A stretch of 64,000 bases of DNA from Taklimakanibacter sp049323275. GTDB taxonomy: Bacteria > Pseudomonadota > Alphaproteobacteria > Rhizobiales > Aestuariivirgaceae. Location of the stretch: assembly GCA_049323275.1 (NCBI GenBank), contig JBMOOM010000016.1, forward strand, positions 62,001 through 126,000, read 5' to 3'. The translations under genes were made by a program, and so were the position numbers. The notes beneath the pieces were generated by a model, which was not told the DNA's origin, did no database searches, and worked only from the letters and a program-made list of their open reading frames with translations. Positions 8,230 to 17,545 of this stretch are shown piece after piece (within the stretch, counting starts at the first letter, position 1; each line of letters opens with the position of its first letter).

Positions 8230-9243
8230 ATGGAACTCTCTGAGGGGCTCCAGCAATATGGCTTTCTCGTCCTGGTGGCGCTGGCGGTGGGCGGTTTGCT
8301 GCTGGCGCTCCTCTTTCCCCACTTTTCCGGCGCCAAGCAGACGGAGAAGCGCGTAAAGGCTGTTACGGCTGACGGCAGAATGCCGGCGAAGCAAGGTCTG
8401 CGCGCCCGTCTCATGTCGGAAGATCCCAAGGACGCCCGGCGCAAACAGCTACAGGAATCGCTCAATCAGCTCGAAGAGCGGGAACGCCAGCGCCGGCAGA
8501 AGATGACCCTTCGGGTGCTTTTGTCGCAGGCCGGCCTCGACGTGGCGCCGCGGCTCTTCTACCTGTTCTCGTTGATCATCGGCGCCGTCATCGGCCTTGC
8601 TGTCCTGATCGCCGGCGTGCCGTGGTATGTGTCGCTCCTGGGCGGTATCGCCGGCGCGCTCGGTCTGCCACGCTGGATCCTGAAGTTTCTGGTGCGCCGC
8701 CGCCAGCAGATTTTCCTCAATGACTTCGCCGATGCCATTGACATCATCGTTCGCGGCCTCAAATCGGGCCTGCCGATCAACGACGCCATGAAGGTCATCT
8801 CCACCGAGACTCCGCCGCCTGTCGGTCCGGAGTTTCTGGAGATCGTCGAGGGGCAGAGACTGGGCATATCCATCGATCAGGGCATCGAGCGGATGTTTGA
8901 GCGTATGCCTCTGGCGGAAGTGAATTTCCTCGGCATCGTCATGAACATTCAGTCCAAGACCGGCGGCAACCTTGCCGAGGCCTTGAACAACCTGTCTAAA
9001 GTGCTGCGCGACCGCAAGAAGATGAAGGCTAAGATCAGGTCCATGAGCCAGGAGGCCAAAGCTTCGGCCGGAATCATCGGCTCCTTGCCTTTCTTCATCA
9101 TGGGCACTCTGACCGTCCTCAATCCTGCCTATCTCAATCCGCTCTGGGACACGACGATCGGCAATATTCTGGTGATCGGGTCCGGTGTCTGGATGCTGAC
9201 CGGCATCCTGGTCATGCGCAAGATGATCAATTTCGATTTCTGA
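8230..9243 (+). CDS. tadB: Tad pilus inner-membrane platform protein TadB
   Basis: 337 residues with an N-terminal membrane helix (about 12-32), a charged linker rich in Gln, Glu and Arg, a second pair of helices (about 110-150), the T2SS/GspF domain (about 170-300) and C-terminal helices. Typical TadB features are RRRQQIFLNDFADAIDIIVRGLKSGLP (positions about 157-183) and the KTGGNLAEALNNLSKVLRDRK segment. It pairs with TadC to form the cytoplasmic-membrane platform driven by CpaF. GGGGGAGTAGAGGCG upstream supplies a ribosome-binding site. Confidence 0.94.
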   Translation: MELSEGLQQYGFLVLVALAVGGLLLALLFPHFSGAKQTEKRVKAVTADGRMPAKQGLRARLMSEDPKDARRKQLQESLNQLEERERQRRQKMTLRVLLSQAGLDVAPRLFYLFSLIIGAVIGLAVLIAGVPWYVSLLGGIAGALGLPRWILKFLVRRRQQIFLNDFADAIDIIVRGLKSGLPINDAMKVISTETPPPVGPEFLEIVEGQRLGISIDQGIERMFERMPLAEVNFLGIVMNIQSKTGGNLAEALNNLSKVLRDRKKMKAKIRSMSQEAKASAGIIGSLPFFIMGTLTVLNPAYLNPLWDTTIGNILVIGSGVWMLTGILVMRKMINFDF

Positions 9244-9260
9244 CGAAGGCAGGCGCCACC

Positions 9261-10226
9261 ATGGATCTCGAATTCTTCCTGAAGCCCGAAGGCCTGATCA
9301 CCCTTCTCGTCGGCCTGTCAGCATTTGCGACCATCTTGACCATTGCGGCCCCGTTGTTGCAAGGCGATCAGATGAAGTCGCGCATGAAGAGCATCGCCTC
9401 GGAACGCGACCGTCTGCGCGCTGCCCATCGTTCTTCGCTGAGCGACGGCGCCAAGCTGCGTGACCGGGCCAAGCCGGGATTTCTGACCCAGCTCGTCGAC
9501 GGGCTCAATCTGCGCAAGGTGTTCGAGGCTGAGTCCTCGCGCGAAAGCCTGCGCCAGGCCGGCTATCGCAGCGACAATCACCTTGTCTACTTCCTCGCCG
9601 CGCGGTTCATTACGCCGCTCGTCCTCGCCACGATCTTTTTCGTCTATTCTACCCAAGTGTTCGGTGACAGTGTTCCGACCAATATGCGCTTCGCGGCGCT
9701 CATTATCGGGCTCGTCGCTGGCTTCTATCTGCCGACTGTCTATATCAAGAACAAGATCAACCGTCGCCAGCTGTCGATCAAGCGCGCCTGGTCGGATGCG
9801 CTCGACCTGCTCCTGATCTGCGTCGAATCCGGCATGTCCATCGAGGCCGCCCTGCAGCGCGTCGCGCGCGAGATCGGCAGCCAGTCGGTGCCGCTTGCCG
9901 AGGAGCTGACTTTGACCTGCGCCGAGCTTTCCTATCTGCCGGACCGCCGCAAGGCTTTCGAGAATCTGGGCAAGCGCATCGGCCTTCCGATCGTCAAATC
10001 GGTGGTGACGAGCCTCATCCAGTCGGAGCGCTACGGCACGCCGCTCGGCCAGGCGTTGCGCGTCTTGGCCCAGGAAAACCGCGACATGCGCATGGCGGAA
10101 GCCGAGAGACGGGCCGCCGCCTTGCCGCCGAAGCTCACCGTGCCGATGATCCTGTTCTTCCTGCCGGTGATCTTTGTCGTGATTCTCGGGCCGTCGATGA
10201 TCCTGGTGCTCGCGGCGAACAAGTAG
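9261..10226 (+). CDS. tadC: Tad pilus inner-membrane platform protein TadC
   Basis: 321 residues, a second GspF-domain membrane protein starting 17 bases after tadB. It has an N-terminal helix (about 12-32), a central hydrophobic pair (about 108-160) and the conserved stretch WSDALDLLLICVESGMSIEAA. It also has PLAEELTLTCAEL, the GTPLGQALRVLAQENRD motif, and a final helix with PPKLTVPMILFFLPVIF. It is the partner of TadB. It is the last forward gene of the pilus operon; tadD follows convergently after 21 bases, so no tadE/F/G minor pilins are encoded here. Confidence 0.94.
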   Translation: MDLEFFLKPEGLITLLVGLSAFATILTIAAPLLQGDQMKSRMKSIASERDRLRAAHRSSLSDGAKLRDRAKPGFLTQLVDGLNLRKVFEAESSRESLRQAGYRSDNHLVYFLAARFITPLVLATIFFVYSTQVFGDSVPTNMRFAALIIGLVAGFYLPTVYIKNKINRRQLSIKRAWSDALDLLLICVESGMSIEAALQRVAREIGSQSVPLAEELTLTCAELSYLPDRRKAFENLGKRIGLPIVKSVVTSLIQSERYGTPLGQALRVLAQENRDMRMAEAERRAAALPPKLTVPMILFFLPVIFVVILGPSMILVLAANK

Positions 10227-10247
10227 TGTCGGCGGTCCGCCGACGGT

Positions 10248-11039
10248 TCAACCGGCCGGCTTGTCGGTGAGCTGCTGCCAGGTATTGGGCTGCGCCAGCA
10301 TCTTCTGCAGATAGGCCATGTTCTCCTCGACCTGATCGGCAGGGAGATCGGCGCTGGCGATCTGGCGGGCTTCGTCGAAGCGTCCCTGCAGGCCGACGAC
10401 CAGCGCCAGATTCTGCCTCAGCCGCGGCTCCTTCTGGCCGGCCGGCGATGTGGACGCGTCCTTCAGCACCGCCTCGGCCTGTTTGAGATTGCCTTCCAGG
10501 GCGTAGGACATTCCGAGATTGTTGAGCACCGCCGCATTGCCGGGCGCGATCTTGAGGGCGCGCTGATAATAGTCGCGTGCCTGCGCGTATCGGCCTTGCT
10601 GGTCGAGCGTCGAGCCCATCGCCGAATAGGCTTTCCAGTCGGTGCTGCCCGCGGCGATGGCCTTGCCGAGCACCGCCTGGGCCTGATCCGTCTGTCCGGC
10701 CTGGACGAGCTCGCGGCCATAGACGGTCAGAAGCTTCTGGTCGTTCGGATGATATTGCGCCAGCGTGCCGAGCACCTGCAATTGCTGGTCGTTCTGGCCG
10801 AGGCCTTTCAGCTGGCCCGCATAGGCAAGGCCGAGCTGCAGATTCTTAGGGTCCGATTGCCAGCGCTCGCCGAGCTTGGCGGTCTCCTTCAGCGAAACGG
10901 CCGATGTGCTGCCGGTGGTCAGTGGATCGACGCCGCTGAGCCCGTCCTTGTTCTGGCAGGCGCCGAGCGCCAGGCTCGCGGCGATGAGGAGCGTGCCAAG
11001 GCTCAGGCGTCGCGTAAGAGAGGATGAGGGACCCGGCAT
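10248..11039 (-). CDS. tadD: TPR lipoprotein TadD
   Basis: 263 residues with a lipoprotein signal peptide (lipobox LGAC, Cys 28) and tandem tetratricopeptide repeats across residues about 60-230. Examples are GSTDWKAYSAMGSTLDQQGRY and NAAVLNNLGMSYALEGNLKQA. TadD is an outer-membrane-associated scaffold needed for secretin assembly in Tad systems. Here it faces the opposite way and has its own promoter region, shared divergently with the aminopeptidase at 11190. A TTAACCAT element lies between the two genes. Confidence 0.9.
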   Translation of the reverse strand: MPGPSSSLTRRLSLGTLLIAASLALGACQNKDGLSGVDPLTTGSTSAVSLKETAKLGERWQSDPKNLQLGLAYAGQLKGLGQNDQQLQVLGTLAQYHPNDQKLLTVYGRELVQAGQTDQAQAVLGKAIAAGSTDWKAYSAMGSTLDQQGRYAQARDYYQRALKIAPGNAAVLNNLGMSYALEGNLKQAEAVLKDASTSPAGQKEPRLRQNLALVVGLQGRFDEARQIASADLPADQVEENMAYLQKMLAQPNTWQQLTDKPAG

Positions 11040-11189
11040 TCGCCATACTCCGAAATTAGACTGCGGCGATCGGGAAGCTCCGTATCCGCGCTCAGATCTT
11101 CATTGTCGGAAACAGACCTCAATAAACCATTAACCATAAGCGGGCTTTGCTTTAGAAGAACTGCCACACACGCTCGCCAAGGATATTCC

Positions 11190-12581
11190 ATGCCAGAGAC
11201 TTCGCTGCCGCTTCTGCCCGCCAATCGCGCCCCGGGCGCCATTCCCATTGTTCCCGTGACGCTCAAATCCTGGCCGGGCATCGAGCGCGCGCTCGACAAG
11301 GCGGCGCGGACCTGGCTCAAGGCCTCGGGATTTGCCGGTCAGCCGGGCCGGCACGCGCTGGTGCCCGACAAGGACGGCAATCTGCATCGGGTCTTTTACG
11401 GCACCACCGAGGCGCCGAGAGCGGGCGAGGCTTTCGATTTCGCGCGGCTCGTGCGCGTTCTGCCGGATGCCGCCTATCGCATCGACGGCGCGCTGCCGGA
11501 TCTGCGCGGCGCCGTGATGGGCTGGCTTTTGGAAACCTATCGTTTCGAGCGCTACCGCAAGGCTTCCGCGCCGCCGCCGCGCCTGGTCTGCCCCGCGGGC
11601 CTGGACCGCTCGGCTCTGCTCGCTGCGGCGGAAGCGCATTTCATGGTGCGCGATCTCGTCAACACGCCGTCCGCCGATATGGGCCCCGACGAATTGGAGA
11701 AGGCGGCCCGCCAGGTGGCGTCGCGCCACCGCGCCAAGCTTCGCGTCGTTTCGGGTGATCGCCTGCGCCGCGACTTCCCGATGGTGCACACGGTCGGCCA
11801 GGCGAGCACGCGCCGGCCGCGGCTCATCGATTTCACCTGGGGACCGGCGCGCGCGCCGAAGGTCACGCTGGTCGGCAAGGGCGTGTGCTTCGACACCGGC
11901 GGCCTCGACATCAAGCCGGCCTCCGGCATGCTGACCATGAAGAAGGACATGGGCGGCGCGGCCAATGTGCTGGGGCTTGCCCGGATGATCATGGCGGCGC
12001 GGCTCAAGCTGCGCCTGCGCGTGCTCATCCCGGCGGTCGAGAATTCGATCTCCGGCAATGCCTTCCGGCCGGGCGACGTGCTGACCAGCCGCAAGGGCAT
12101 CAGGGTCGAGATCGGCAACACCGATGCCGAGGGCCGCCTGGTCCTGGGCGACGCCTTGGCGCTTGCCGATGAGGAGAGCCCCGATCTGCTGGTCGACATG
12201 GCGACCCTCACCGGGGCGGCGCGCGTGGCGCTCGGACCCGATCTGCCGCCTTTCTATACGGATGACGAGGCATTGGCCGCCGACCTCTCCCGCCATGCCA
12301 TGGCGGTCAACGACCCCATCTGGCGCATGCCTTTCTGGACGCCTTATTACGCGCTGATCGAATCGAGCATCGCCGAGCTCAACAATGCCGGCGAATCCGG
12401 TTTCGCCGGTTCGGTCACCGCCGCTCTGTTCCTCAAGCGCTTCGTCGAGCGGGCGAGGTCCTACGTCCATTTCGACATCTTCGCCTGGACGCCGGCCGCC
12501 AAGCCCGGCCGGCCCAAGGGCGGCGAGGCGCAGGCGATCCACGCGCTTTATGAGCTGATCGCAGAGCGTTACGGAAAATAG
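11190..12581 (+). CDS. M17 family leucyl aminopeptidase
   Basis: 463 residues; a two-zinc cytosolic aminopeptidase removing N-terminal residues from peptides. The metal and catalytic motifs are clear: GKGVCFDTGGLDIKP (Asp 235), MKKDMGGAA, and NTDAEGRLVLGDAL (residues 310-323, with metal ligands Asp 312 and Glu 314). The N-terminal domain is shorter than in E. coli PepA, resembling the PepB-like form common in this order. AAGGA about 10 bases before the ATG fixes the start at 11190, although the frame is open to 11103. Confidence 0.93.
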   Translation: MPETSLPLLPANRAPGAIPIVPVTLKSWPGIERALDKAARTWLKASGFAGQPGRHALVPDKDGNLHRVFYGTTEAPRAGEAFDFARLVRVLPDAAYRIDGALPDLRGAVMGWLLETYRFERYRKASAPPPRLVCPAGLDRSALLAAAEAHFMVRDLVNTPSADMGPDELEKAARQVASRHRAKLRVVSGDRLRRDFPMVHTVGQASTRRPRLIDFTWGPARAPKVTLVGKGVCFDTGGLDIKPASGMLTMKKDMGGAANVLGLARMIMAARLKLRLRVLIPAVENSISGNAFRPGDVLTSRKGIRVEIGNTDAEGRLVLGDALALADEESPDLLVDMATLTGAARVALGPDLPPFYTDDEALAADLSRHAMAVNDPIWRMPFWTPYYALIESSIAELNNAGESGFAGSVTAALFLKRFVERARSYVHFDIFAWTPAAKPGRPKGGEAQAIHALYELIAERYGK

Positions 12582-12668
12582 GCCGGCCGCAAACATGAGC
12601 TTGCGGCCTGTGCCGCCCTGAGGCAGAATGAAACGGCTCCGTAACGATCGGAGCGGTAGGTCGGTTTC

Positions 12669-13013
12669 ATGAGCGTCACTCTCTCCGCGGCGCAGGCTCT
12701 GCAGCTCTGGCATGACGTGAACCTGCATCTGGTTCGCGACGACGAGCCGGATCTTTCCATGCGGCAGATCACCTTGCTGCTCACGGTTTATCTGGAAGCG
12801 CCGCCGCATACGGTGCGCGATCTGGCGAAGAAGCTCGGCGTCTCCAAGCCGGTGATCACAAGGGCGCTCGATTCGCTCGGCAAGATCGAGCTCGTGCAGC
12901 GCCGGCGCGACGAGGCCGACCGCCGCAATGTCCTGGTCCAGCGGACGGTGAAGGGCGTCCTCTATCTCGAGCGTCTGGCCGAAACGGTTGGCAAGCTCGC
13001 CAAGCAGGTTTAG
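12669..13013 (+). CDS. MarR-like winged-helix transcriptional regulator
   Basis: 114 residues. A winged helix-turn-helix occupies residues about 30-105: SMRQITLLLTVYLEAPPHTV leads into LAKKLGVSKPVITRALDSL (recognition helix). The wing RRRDEADRRN carries the MarR family D-x-R-D/N-R pattern. It is shorter than classic MarR proteins (about 140), so the dimerisation helices are reduced. It is followed after 11 bases by the NlpC/P60 gene and is probably co-transcribed with it. The ligand and targets are unknown. Confidence 0.82.
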   Translation: MSVTLSAAQALQLWHDVNLHLVRDDEPDLSMRQITLLLTVYLEAPPHTVRDLAKKLGVSKPVITRALDSLGKIELVQRRRDEADRRNVLVQRTVKGVLYLERLAETVGKLAKQV

Positions 13014-13024
13014 ACCCATTCCCC

Positions 13025-13873
13025 ATGAACAAGCTCGATCCGCGCCGCAACGCTCTTCGTTCCGATTTGGCGGATGCCCGCCTGGGCACCGCTGCGGGCG
13101 ATGCCCGTCTCGTCGAAGGCGAGGCGCGGGTGGTTGCGGCGCCGGTGCTGTCGCTCCATCGCGAGCCGCGTTTCGACGCACGCATCGACACCCAGGCTTT
13201 GCTCGGCGAGCGGGTGCGCGTCTTCGAGACGCGTGAAGGCTGGGCGTGGCTGCAGCTCGAAAAGGATGGTTATGTAGGCTATGCGGCCATGGACGACCTG
13301 GCCGCTCCGCCCGCGCCGCCGACGCATCGGGTCGCGGTGCCGTCGACCTTCATGTTTCCCGCTCCCGATATCAAGGCGCAGCCGCCGGTGACGGTCACGC
13401 TGAATGCCGAGGTGACGGTGCTGCGCGAGGATGAGCGTTTCGCCCATCTCGCCAATGGCCGCTTTGTCGTCGCCCGCCACCTGAAGCCGCTTGGCGCGGT
13501 TGAGCCGGATTTCGTCACGGTGGCGGAAGCTTTTCTCCATGTGCCTTATCTGTGGGGCGGCAAGTCGGTGCTGGGCCTCGACTGCTCAGGCCTGGTCCAG
13601 CTCTCGCTCCAGGCGGCGGGGCGAGCCTCGCCGCGCGATTCCGACATGCAGGAGCAGGAACTCGGCCACGCTTTGCCCGTCGACGATTTCGACGGGCTGC
13701 GGCGCGGCGATCTCGTCTTCTGGGACGGCCATGTCGGCATCATGGCCGATCAGCGCACATTGCTGCATGCCAACGGCCATTTCATGCAGGTGACGCGCGA
13801 GCCGCTGGCCGATGCGGTCGACCGCATCGCCAGGCGCCACGGCAAGATCACCGGGATTAGGCGGATTCAATAG
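13025..13873 (+). CDS. NlpC/P60 family cell-wall hydrolase with N-terminal SH3-like domains
   Basis: 282 residues. Two SH3b-like segments (about 38-95 and 105-155) precede a C40 peptidase domain (about 160-282). The catalytic Cys is C187 in LDCSGLVQLSLQ and the His is H236 in DGHVGIMAD; a further HANGH completes the site. This resembles the gamma-D-glutamyl-L-diamino acid (dipeptidyl peptidase VI type) group that trims peptidoglycan peptides. No signal peptide is seen, so it may act on muropeptides in the cytoplasm. Its end overlaps the convergent dehydrogenase gene by seven bases. Confidence 0.9.
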   Translation: MNKLDPRRNALRSDLADARLGTAAGDARLVEGEARVVAAPVLSLHREPRFDARIDTQALLGERVRVFETREGWAWLQLEKDGYVGYAAMDDLAAPPAPPTHRVAVPSTFMFPAPDIKAQPPVTVTLNAEVTVLREDERFAHLANGRFVVARHLKPLGAVEPDFVTVAEAFLHVPYLWGGKSVLGLDCSGLVQLSLQAAGRASPRDSDMQEQELGHALPVDDFDGLRRGDLVFWDGHVGIMADQRTLLHANGHFMQVTREPLADAVDRIARRHGKITGIRRIQ

Positions 13874-14811
13874 CCGCGGACGCGATCGACGATATTTTCG
13901 ACCGGCAGGCCCTGCTGATGCCGGCGGATCTGGCGCAGTACATAGGCGGTGATCATCTCGGGATCTGAATCGGCCGCCGAATGGGGTGTCACCGTCACCT
14001 TGGGATGAAGCCAGAAGGGGCTTTCTTCGGGCAGAGGCTCGGTGGAAAAGACATCGAGCGTGGCGGCGTGCAGCGCGCCGGAGTCAAGGGCTTCCAGAAT
14101 ATCGCTTTCGACCTGCTGCTTGCCGCGTCCGGCATTGATGATGACCGGGGCACCGAACGGTCCCTTGCGCGACAATTTGCTGATGAGATCACGGTTGATG
14201 ATGCCCGTCGTCTCCGGCGTATGCGGCAGAAGACACACGAGAATATCGGTTCGTTCCAGGAACGAATCGAATTCTTGCGGGCCGGCGAAGCAGTCGACGC
14301 CCGGAATGGATTTGCGGCTGCGGCTCCAGCCGGCCACCTTGAAGCCGAGAAGCCTGAGCTTCTGCGCCGCGTCGCTGCCGAGCACGCCCAGTCCCATCAC
14401 GCCCACCGACACCGCCGAGGCGGCGCGTTCCGGGAACGGATCCCAGCGTTTCAGGCGCTGGTTCTCGTCATGCCGGCGCTGCTGGCGGTGATGCATCAGC
14501 ACCTGCAGCACGACATATTCGCTCATCCGCATGGTGAGGTCGGGCTCGGCGATGCGCGCCAGCGGCACATCCTGGGGCAGCGTCGGGTCGCGCAGGACCG
14601 CGTCGACCCCGGCCCCCAGCGAGAAGATCAGTTTGAGATTGGGCAGGCTCTTGAGCACGTTGGCGGGCGGCAGCCAGGCGATCGCATAGGTGATGTCCGC
14701 GAGCCTGCCCGCTTCCGGCCAGGTCCTGACCTCGAGATCGGGCGCCTGCCGGCGCATTGCGGTCGTCCATTCCTCGACCGGCCAGGAATTGATGAGATAG
14801 AGCAGGGCCAT
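13867..14811 (-). CDS. ghrA: Glyoxylate/hydroxypyruvate reductase A-like D-2-hydroxyacid dehydrogenase
   Basis: 314 residues. The NAD(P)-binding motif is VGVMGLGVLGSDAAQKLRLL, followed by WSRSRK, where a basic residue after the second strand favours NADPH. Catalytic segments INAGRGKQQVE (Arg) and VTVTPHSAA (His) are present. Family members reduce glyoxylate and hydroxypyruvate. It starts two bases after the yejF stop codon, so it is the last gene of the Yej transporter operon. This is an unusual partner whose physiological link to peptide import is unclear. Confidence 0.88.
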   Translation of the reverse strand: MALLYLINSWPVEEWTTAMRRQAPDLEVRTWPEAGRLADITYAIAWLPPANVLKSLPNLKLIFSLGAGVDAVLRDPTLPQDVPLARIAEPDLTMRMSEYVVLQVLMHHRQQRRHDENQRLKRWDPFPERAASAVSVGVMGLGVLGSDAAQKLRLLGFKVAGWSRSRKSIPGVDCFAGPQEFDSFLERTDILVCLLPHTPETTGIINRDLISKLSRKGPFGAPVIINAGRGKQQVESDILEALDSGALHAATLDVFSTEPLPEESPFWLHPKVTVTPHSAADSDPEMITAYVLRQIRRHQQGLPVENIVDRVRGY

Positions 14812-14813
14812 GA

Positions 14814-16442
14814 TTATTGCTTGACGATTCCGGAAGGTGCCGTGCGCAGATGCAGCGCCGCGGCGATGAGGGCTTTGGTATAGTCGGTCTGCGGCGCATC
14901 GAAGATCTGCGCCGTGGGCCCATGCTCGACGGCGAGCCCGTTGCGCATCACGATCACCTCATTGGCGAGCGCGCGCACAACTTTCAGATCGTGGCTGATG
15001 AACATGTAAGCGAGATTATGCGTTTCCTGGATCTGGCGCAGCAGATCGACGATCTGCGCCTGCACCGACATGTCGAGCGCGCTGGTCGGCTCGTCGAGCA
15101 CGACGAATTTGGGTTGCAGCGCCAGGGCCCGCGCAATGGCGACGCGTTGGCGCTGGCCGCCCGAGAATTCATGCGGATAGCGCTCCATCGTGGAGGGATC
15201 GAGACCGACCTCGCTCAGCGCCTGGGCGACGCGGTCGTGCCGTTCGGCCGCACTGAATTCCTTGCCCTGGACGATCAGGCCTTCCTCGACGATCTGGCGG
15301 ATCGAAAGCCGTGGCGACAGCGACCCGTAAGGGTCCTGGAACACCACCTGCATCTCCTTGCGCAGCGGCCGCATGTCGCGCGCATTGAACCTGTCGATGC
15401 GCTGTCCCGCATAAGTGATGGGGCCTTCGGAGGCGATGAGGCGCAGGAGCGCCAGGCCGAGCGTGGTCTTGCCGGAGCCCGATTCGCCGACCACCCCGAG
15501 CGTCTGGCCGGCTCTCACCGTGACATCGACGCCGTCGACCGCCTTGATGTGGCCGACCACCTTGCGGAAGAAGCCGCGTTTGATCGGAAACCAGATCTTG
15601 AGATTGTCGGCGGACACGACGACCGGCGCCGTCTTATCGGTCCGGGGCGGCTTGCCCTTGGGCTCGGCGGCGAGCAGCATCCTGGTATAGGCGTGCTGCG
15701 GATCGGTGAAGACCTTCTCCGTCTCGCCCGCCTCGACGATCTTGCCGCGCTGCATCACGCACACCTTGTTCGCCATGTGCCGGACGATGCCGAGATCATG
15801 GGTGATGAGCAGCAGCGCCATCTGCGTTTCGGCCTGGAGCTCCTTCAGGAGCTTCAGGATCTGCGCCTGCACGGTGACGTCGAGCGCCGTGGTCGGCTCG
15901 TCGGCGATGAGGAGATCGGGATTGTTGGCGAGCGCCATGGCGATCATCACGCGCTGGCGCTGGCCGCCGGAAAGCTGATGCGGAAAATCCTGCAGCCGCG
16001 TCTCGGGATCGCGGATTCCGACCTTGGTGAGGAGGTCGATGATGCGGCTGCGCCGCGCCGCGCCGCCGAGATTTTGGTGCACTTCGAGGATCTCGCCGAT
16101 CTGACGCTCGACCGTGTGCAGCGGATTGAGCGACGTCATCGGCTCCTGGAAGATCATCGATATGTCGTTGCCGCGTACCTTGCGCAAGGTGTTTTCGTCG
16201 GCATGGAGCAGTTCCTGCCCCTTGAAGCGGATTTCGCCGGAAGGATGCGAGGCCGGCGGATAGGGCAGGAGCTTTGTCACTGAAAGGGCGGAGACCGATT
16301 TGCCCGATCCCGACTCGCCGACCAGCGCCAGCGTCTCGCCCTTGGCGATGGAGAAGGACACCTGGTCGACCGCGAGCGTCGTCTTGCCGCCCTGGGTGAA
16401 GGCGACCGACAGATCCTTGACGTCGAGAAGGGGCTCGCTCAT
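14814..16442 (-). CDS. yejF: Peptide ABC transporter ATPase with two nucleotide-binding domains, YejF-like
   Basis: 542 residues containing two complete ABC ATPase domains. The first has Walker A GESGSGKS, signature LSGGQRQR and Walker B LLIADEP. The second has GESGSGKT, FSGGQRQR and FVVLDEP. Each is followed by the oligopeptide-transporter extension (QHAYTRMLLAAEP; QTDYTKALIAAAL). It energises the YejB/YejE permease for peptide import. The start at 16442 overlaps the yejE stop codon (ATGA). Confidence 0.95.
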   Translation of the reverse strand: MSEPLLDVKDLSVAFTQGGKTTLAVDQVSFSIAKGETLALVGESGSGKSVSALSVTKLLPYPPASHPSGEIRFKGQELLHADENTLRKVRGNDISMIFQEPMTSLNPLHTVERQIGEILEVHQNLGGAARRSRIIDLLTKVGIRDPETRLQDFPHQLSGGQRQRVMIAMALANNPDLLIADEPTTALDVTVQAQILKLLKELQAETQMALLLITHDLGIVRHMANKVCVMQRGKIVEAGETEKVFTDPQHAYTRMLLAAEPKGKPPRTDKTAPVVVSADNLKIWFPIKRGFFRKVVGHIKAVDGVDVTVRAGQTLGVVGESGSGKTTLGLALLRLIASEGPITYAGQRIDRFNARDMRPLRKEMQVVFQDPYGSLSPRLSIRQIVEEGLIVQGKEFSAAERHDRVAQALSEVGLDPSTMERYPHEFSGGQRQRVAIARALALQPKFVVLDEPTSALDMSVQAQIVDLLRQIQETHNLAYMFISHDLKVVRALANEVIVMRNGLAVEHGPTAQIFDAPQTDYTKALIAAALHLRTAPSGIVKQ

Positions 16443-17542
16443 TGGAAGGTTTTCCGCGGATCCAGCGCGTCGCGCACCGCCTCGCCGATGAAGACGAGGA
16501 GCGACAGCATGATGGCGAGCACCAGGAAGCCGGTGATGCCGAGCCACGGCGCCTGCAGGTTCTGCTTGCCCTGGTTGAGGAGCTCGCCCAGCGACGGCGA
16601 GCCCGGCGGCAGGCCGAAGCCCAGATAATCGAGCGCCGTCAGCGTGGTCACCGAGGCGGCGACGATGAAGGGCATGAAGGTCACGGTGGAGACCAGCGCG
16701 TTGGGCAGGAGATGCTTGAACATGATCTTGGTGTTGGACAGCCCGAGCGCCCGCGCCGCCCTGATATATTCGAGATTGCGGCCGCGGAGGAATTCCGCCC
16801 TGACCAGCCCGACCAGCGCCGTCCATGAGAACAGCACCATGATGAACAGCAGGATCCAGAAGGTCGGCGTGATGAAGGCGGACAGGATGATGAGCAGATA
16901 GAGGCTCGGTATCGCCGTCCAGATGTCGATGAAGCGCTGGAACAGGAGGTCGGTCCAGCCGCCGAAATAGCCCTGCACCGCGCCGGCGGCGATGCCGATG
17001 ATCGAGGAGAAGAATGCGAGGATGAGTCCGAAGAACACCGATATGCGGAAGCCGTAGATGAGCCGGGCGATGACGTCGCGGCCCTGATCGTCGGTGCCGA
17101 GCCAGTTGAGATTGCCGAAGATGCAATTGGGGTCCTGGGCCTTGAGCGGATATTTGGCGCAGGCCTCTTCGCGGCTCATCTGGAAGGCGGGTTTCGACGG
17201 CGCCGGGGTCGGCAGCTCGTTGTTGACCGAGTCGTAGGAATAGCGCAGCGGCGGCCAGATCATCCAGCCATTGGCCTTGACCTCGTCCTGGATGAACGGG
17301 TCGCGGAAGTCGGTGCGCGCCAGGAAGCCGCCGAATTTCTCCTCCGGATATTCGGTGAAGGTCGGGAACAGGAGCTCGCCCTTGTAGGAGGCGAGGATCG
17401 GGCGGTCATTGGTGATGATGGGGGCGAAGACGCTGATCGCGAACAGCACGAGGAATATCCAGAATGACCAATAGCCGCGCTTGTTCACCTGAAACAGGTG
17501 CAGGCGCCGCTCGTTCAATCCGGAGAGTTTGATCAGGGGCAT
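16439..17542 (-). CDS. yejE: Peptide ABC transporter permease YejE
   Basis: 367 residues with an N-terminal helix (about 23-43), a large periplasmic loop containing the family-typical FTEYPEEKFGG and WPPLRYSYDS segments, and the BPD_transp_1 domain with five further helices. The EAA loop is FLRGRNLEYIRAARALGLSNTKIMFKHLLPNAL (positions about 243-275). It forms the heterodimeric pore with YejB. The gene lies three bases after yejB and overlaps yejF by four bases. Confidence 0.94.
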   Translation of the reverse strand: MPLIKLSGLNERRLHLFQVNKRGYWSFWIFLVLFAISVFAPIITNDRPILASYKGELLFPTFTEYPEEKFGGFLARTDFRDPFIQDEVKANGWMIWPPLRYSYDSVNNELPTPAPSKPAFQMSREEACAKYPLKAQDPNCIFGNLNWLGTDDQGRDVIARLIYGFRISVFFGLILAFFSSIIGIAAGAVQGYFGGWTDLLFQRFIDIWTAIPSLYLLIILSAFITPTFWILLFIMVLFSWTALVGLVRAEFLRGRNLEYIRAARALGLSNTKIMFKHLLPNALVSTVTFMPFIVAASVTTLTALDYLGFGLPPGSPSLGELLNQGKQNLQAPWLGITGFLVLAIMLSLLVFIGEAVRDALDPRKTFQ

Positions 17543-17545
17543 CGA

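Noticed and set aside
11120..11150. TTAACCAT between tadD and the aminopeptidase as a CtrA site
   Set aside because: Only one half-site is present; no second TTAA at the right spacing, so it is not called a site.
11130..13181. A 683-codon antisense frame spanning the aminopeptidase and MarR genes
   Set aside because: It crosses two well-supported sense genes and their intergenic gap, has no domain features, and is Arg/His/Gly-rich.
14814..17126. A longer yejF reading with 220 extra N-terminal codons
   Set aside because: The extension lies out of frame inside yejE and is Arg/His-rich; the ATGA overlap and the MSEPLLDV start fit the family.
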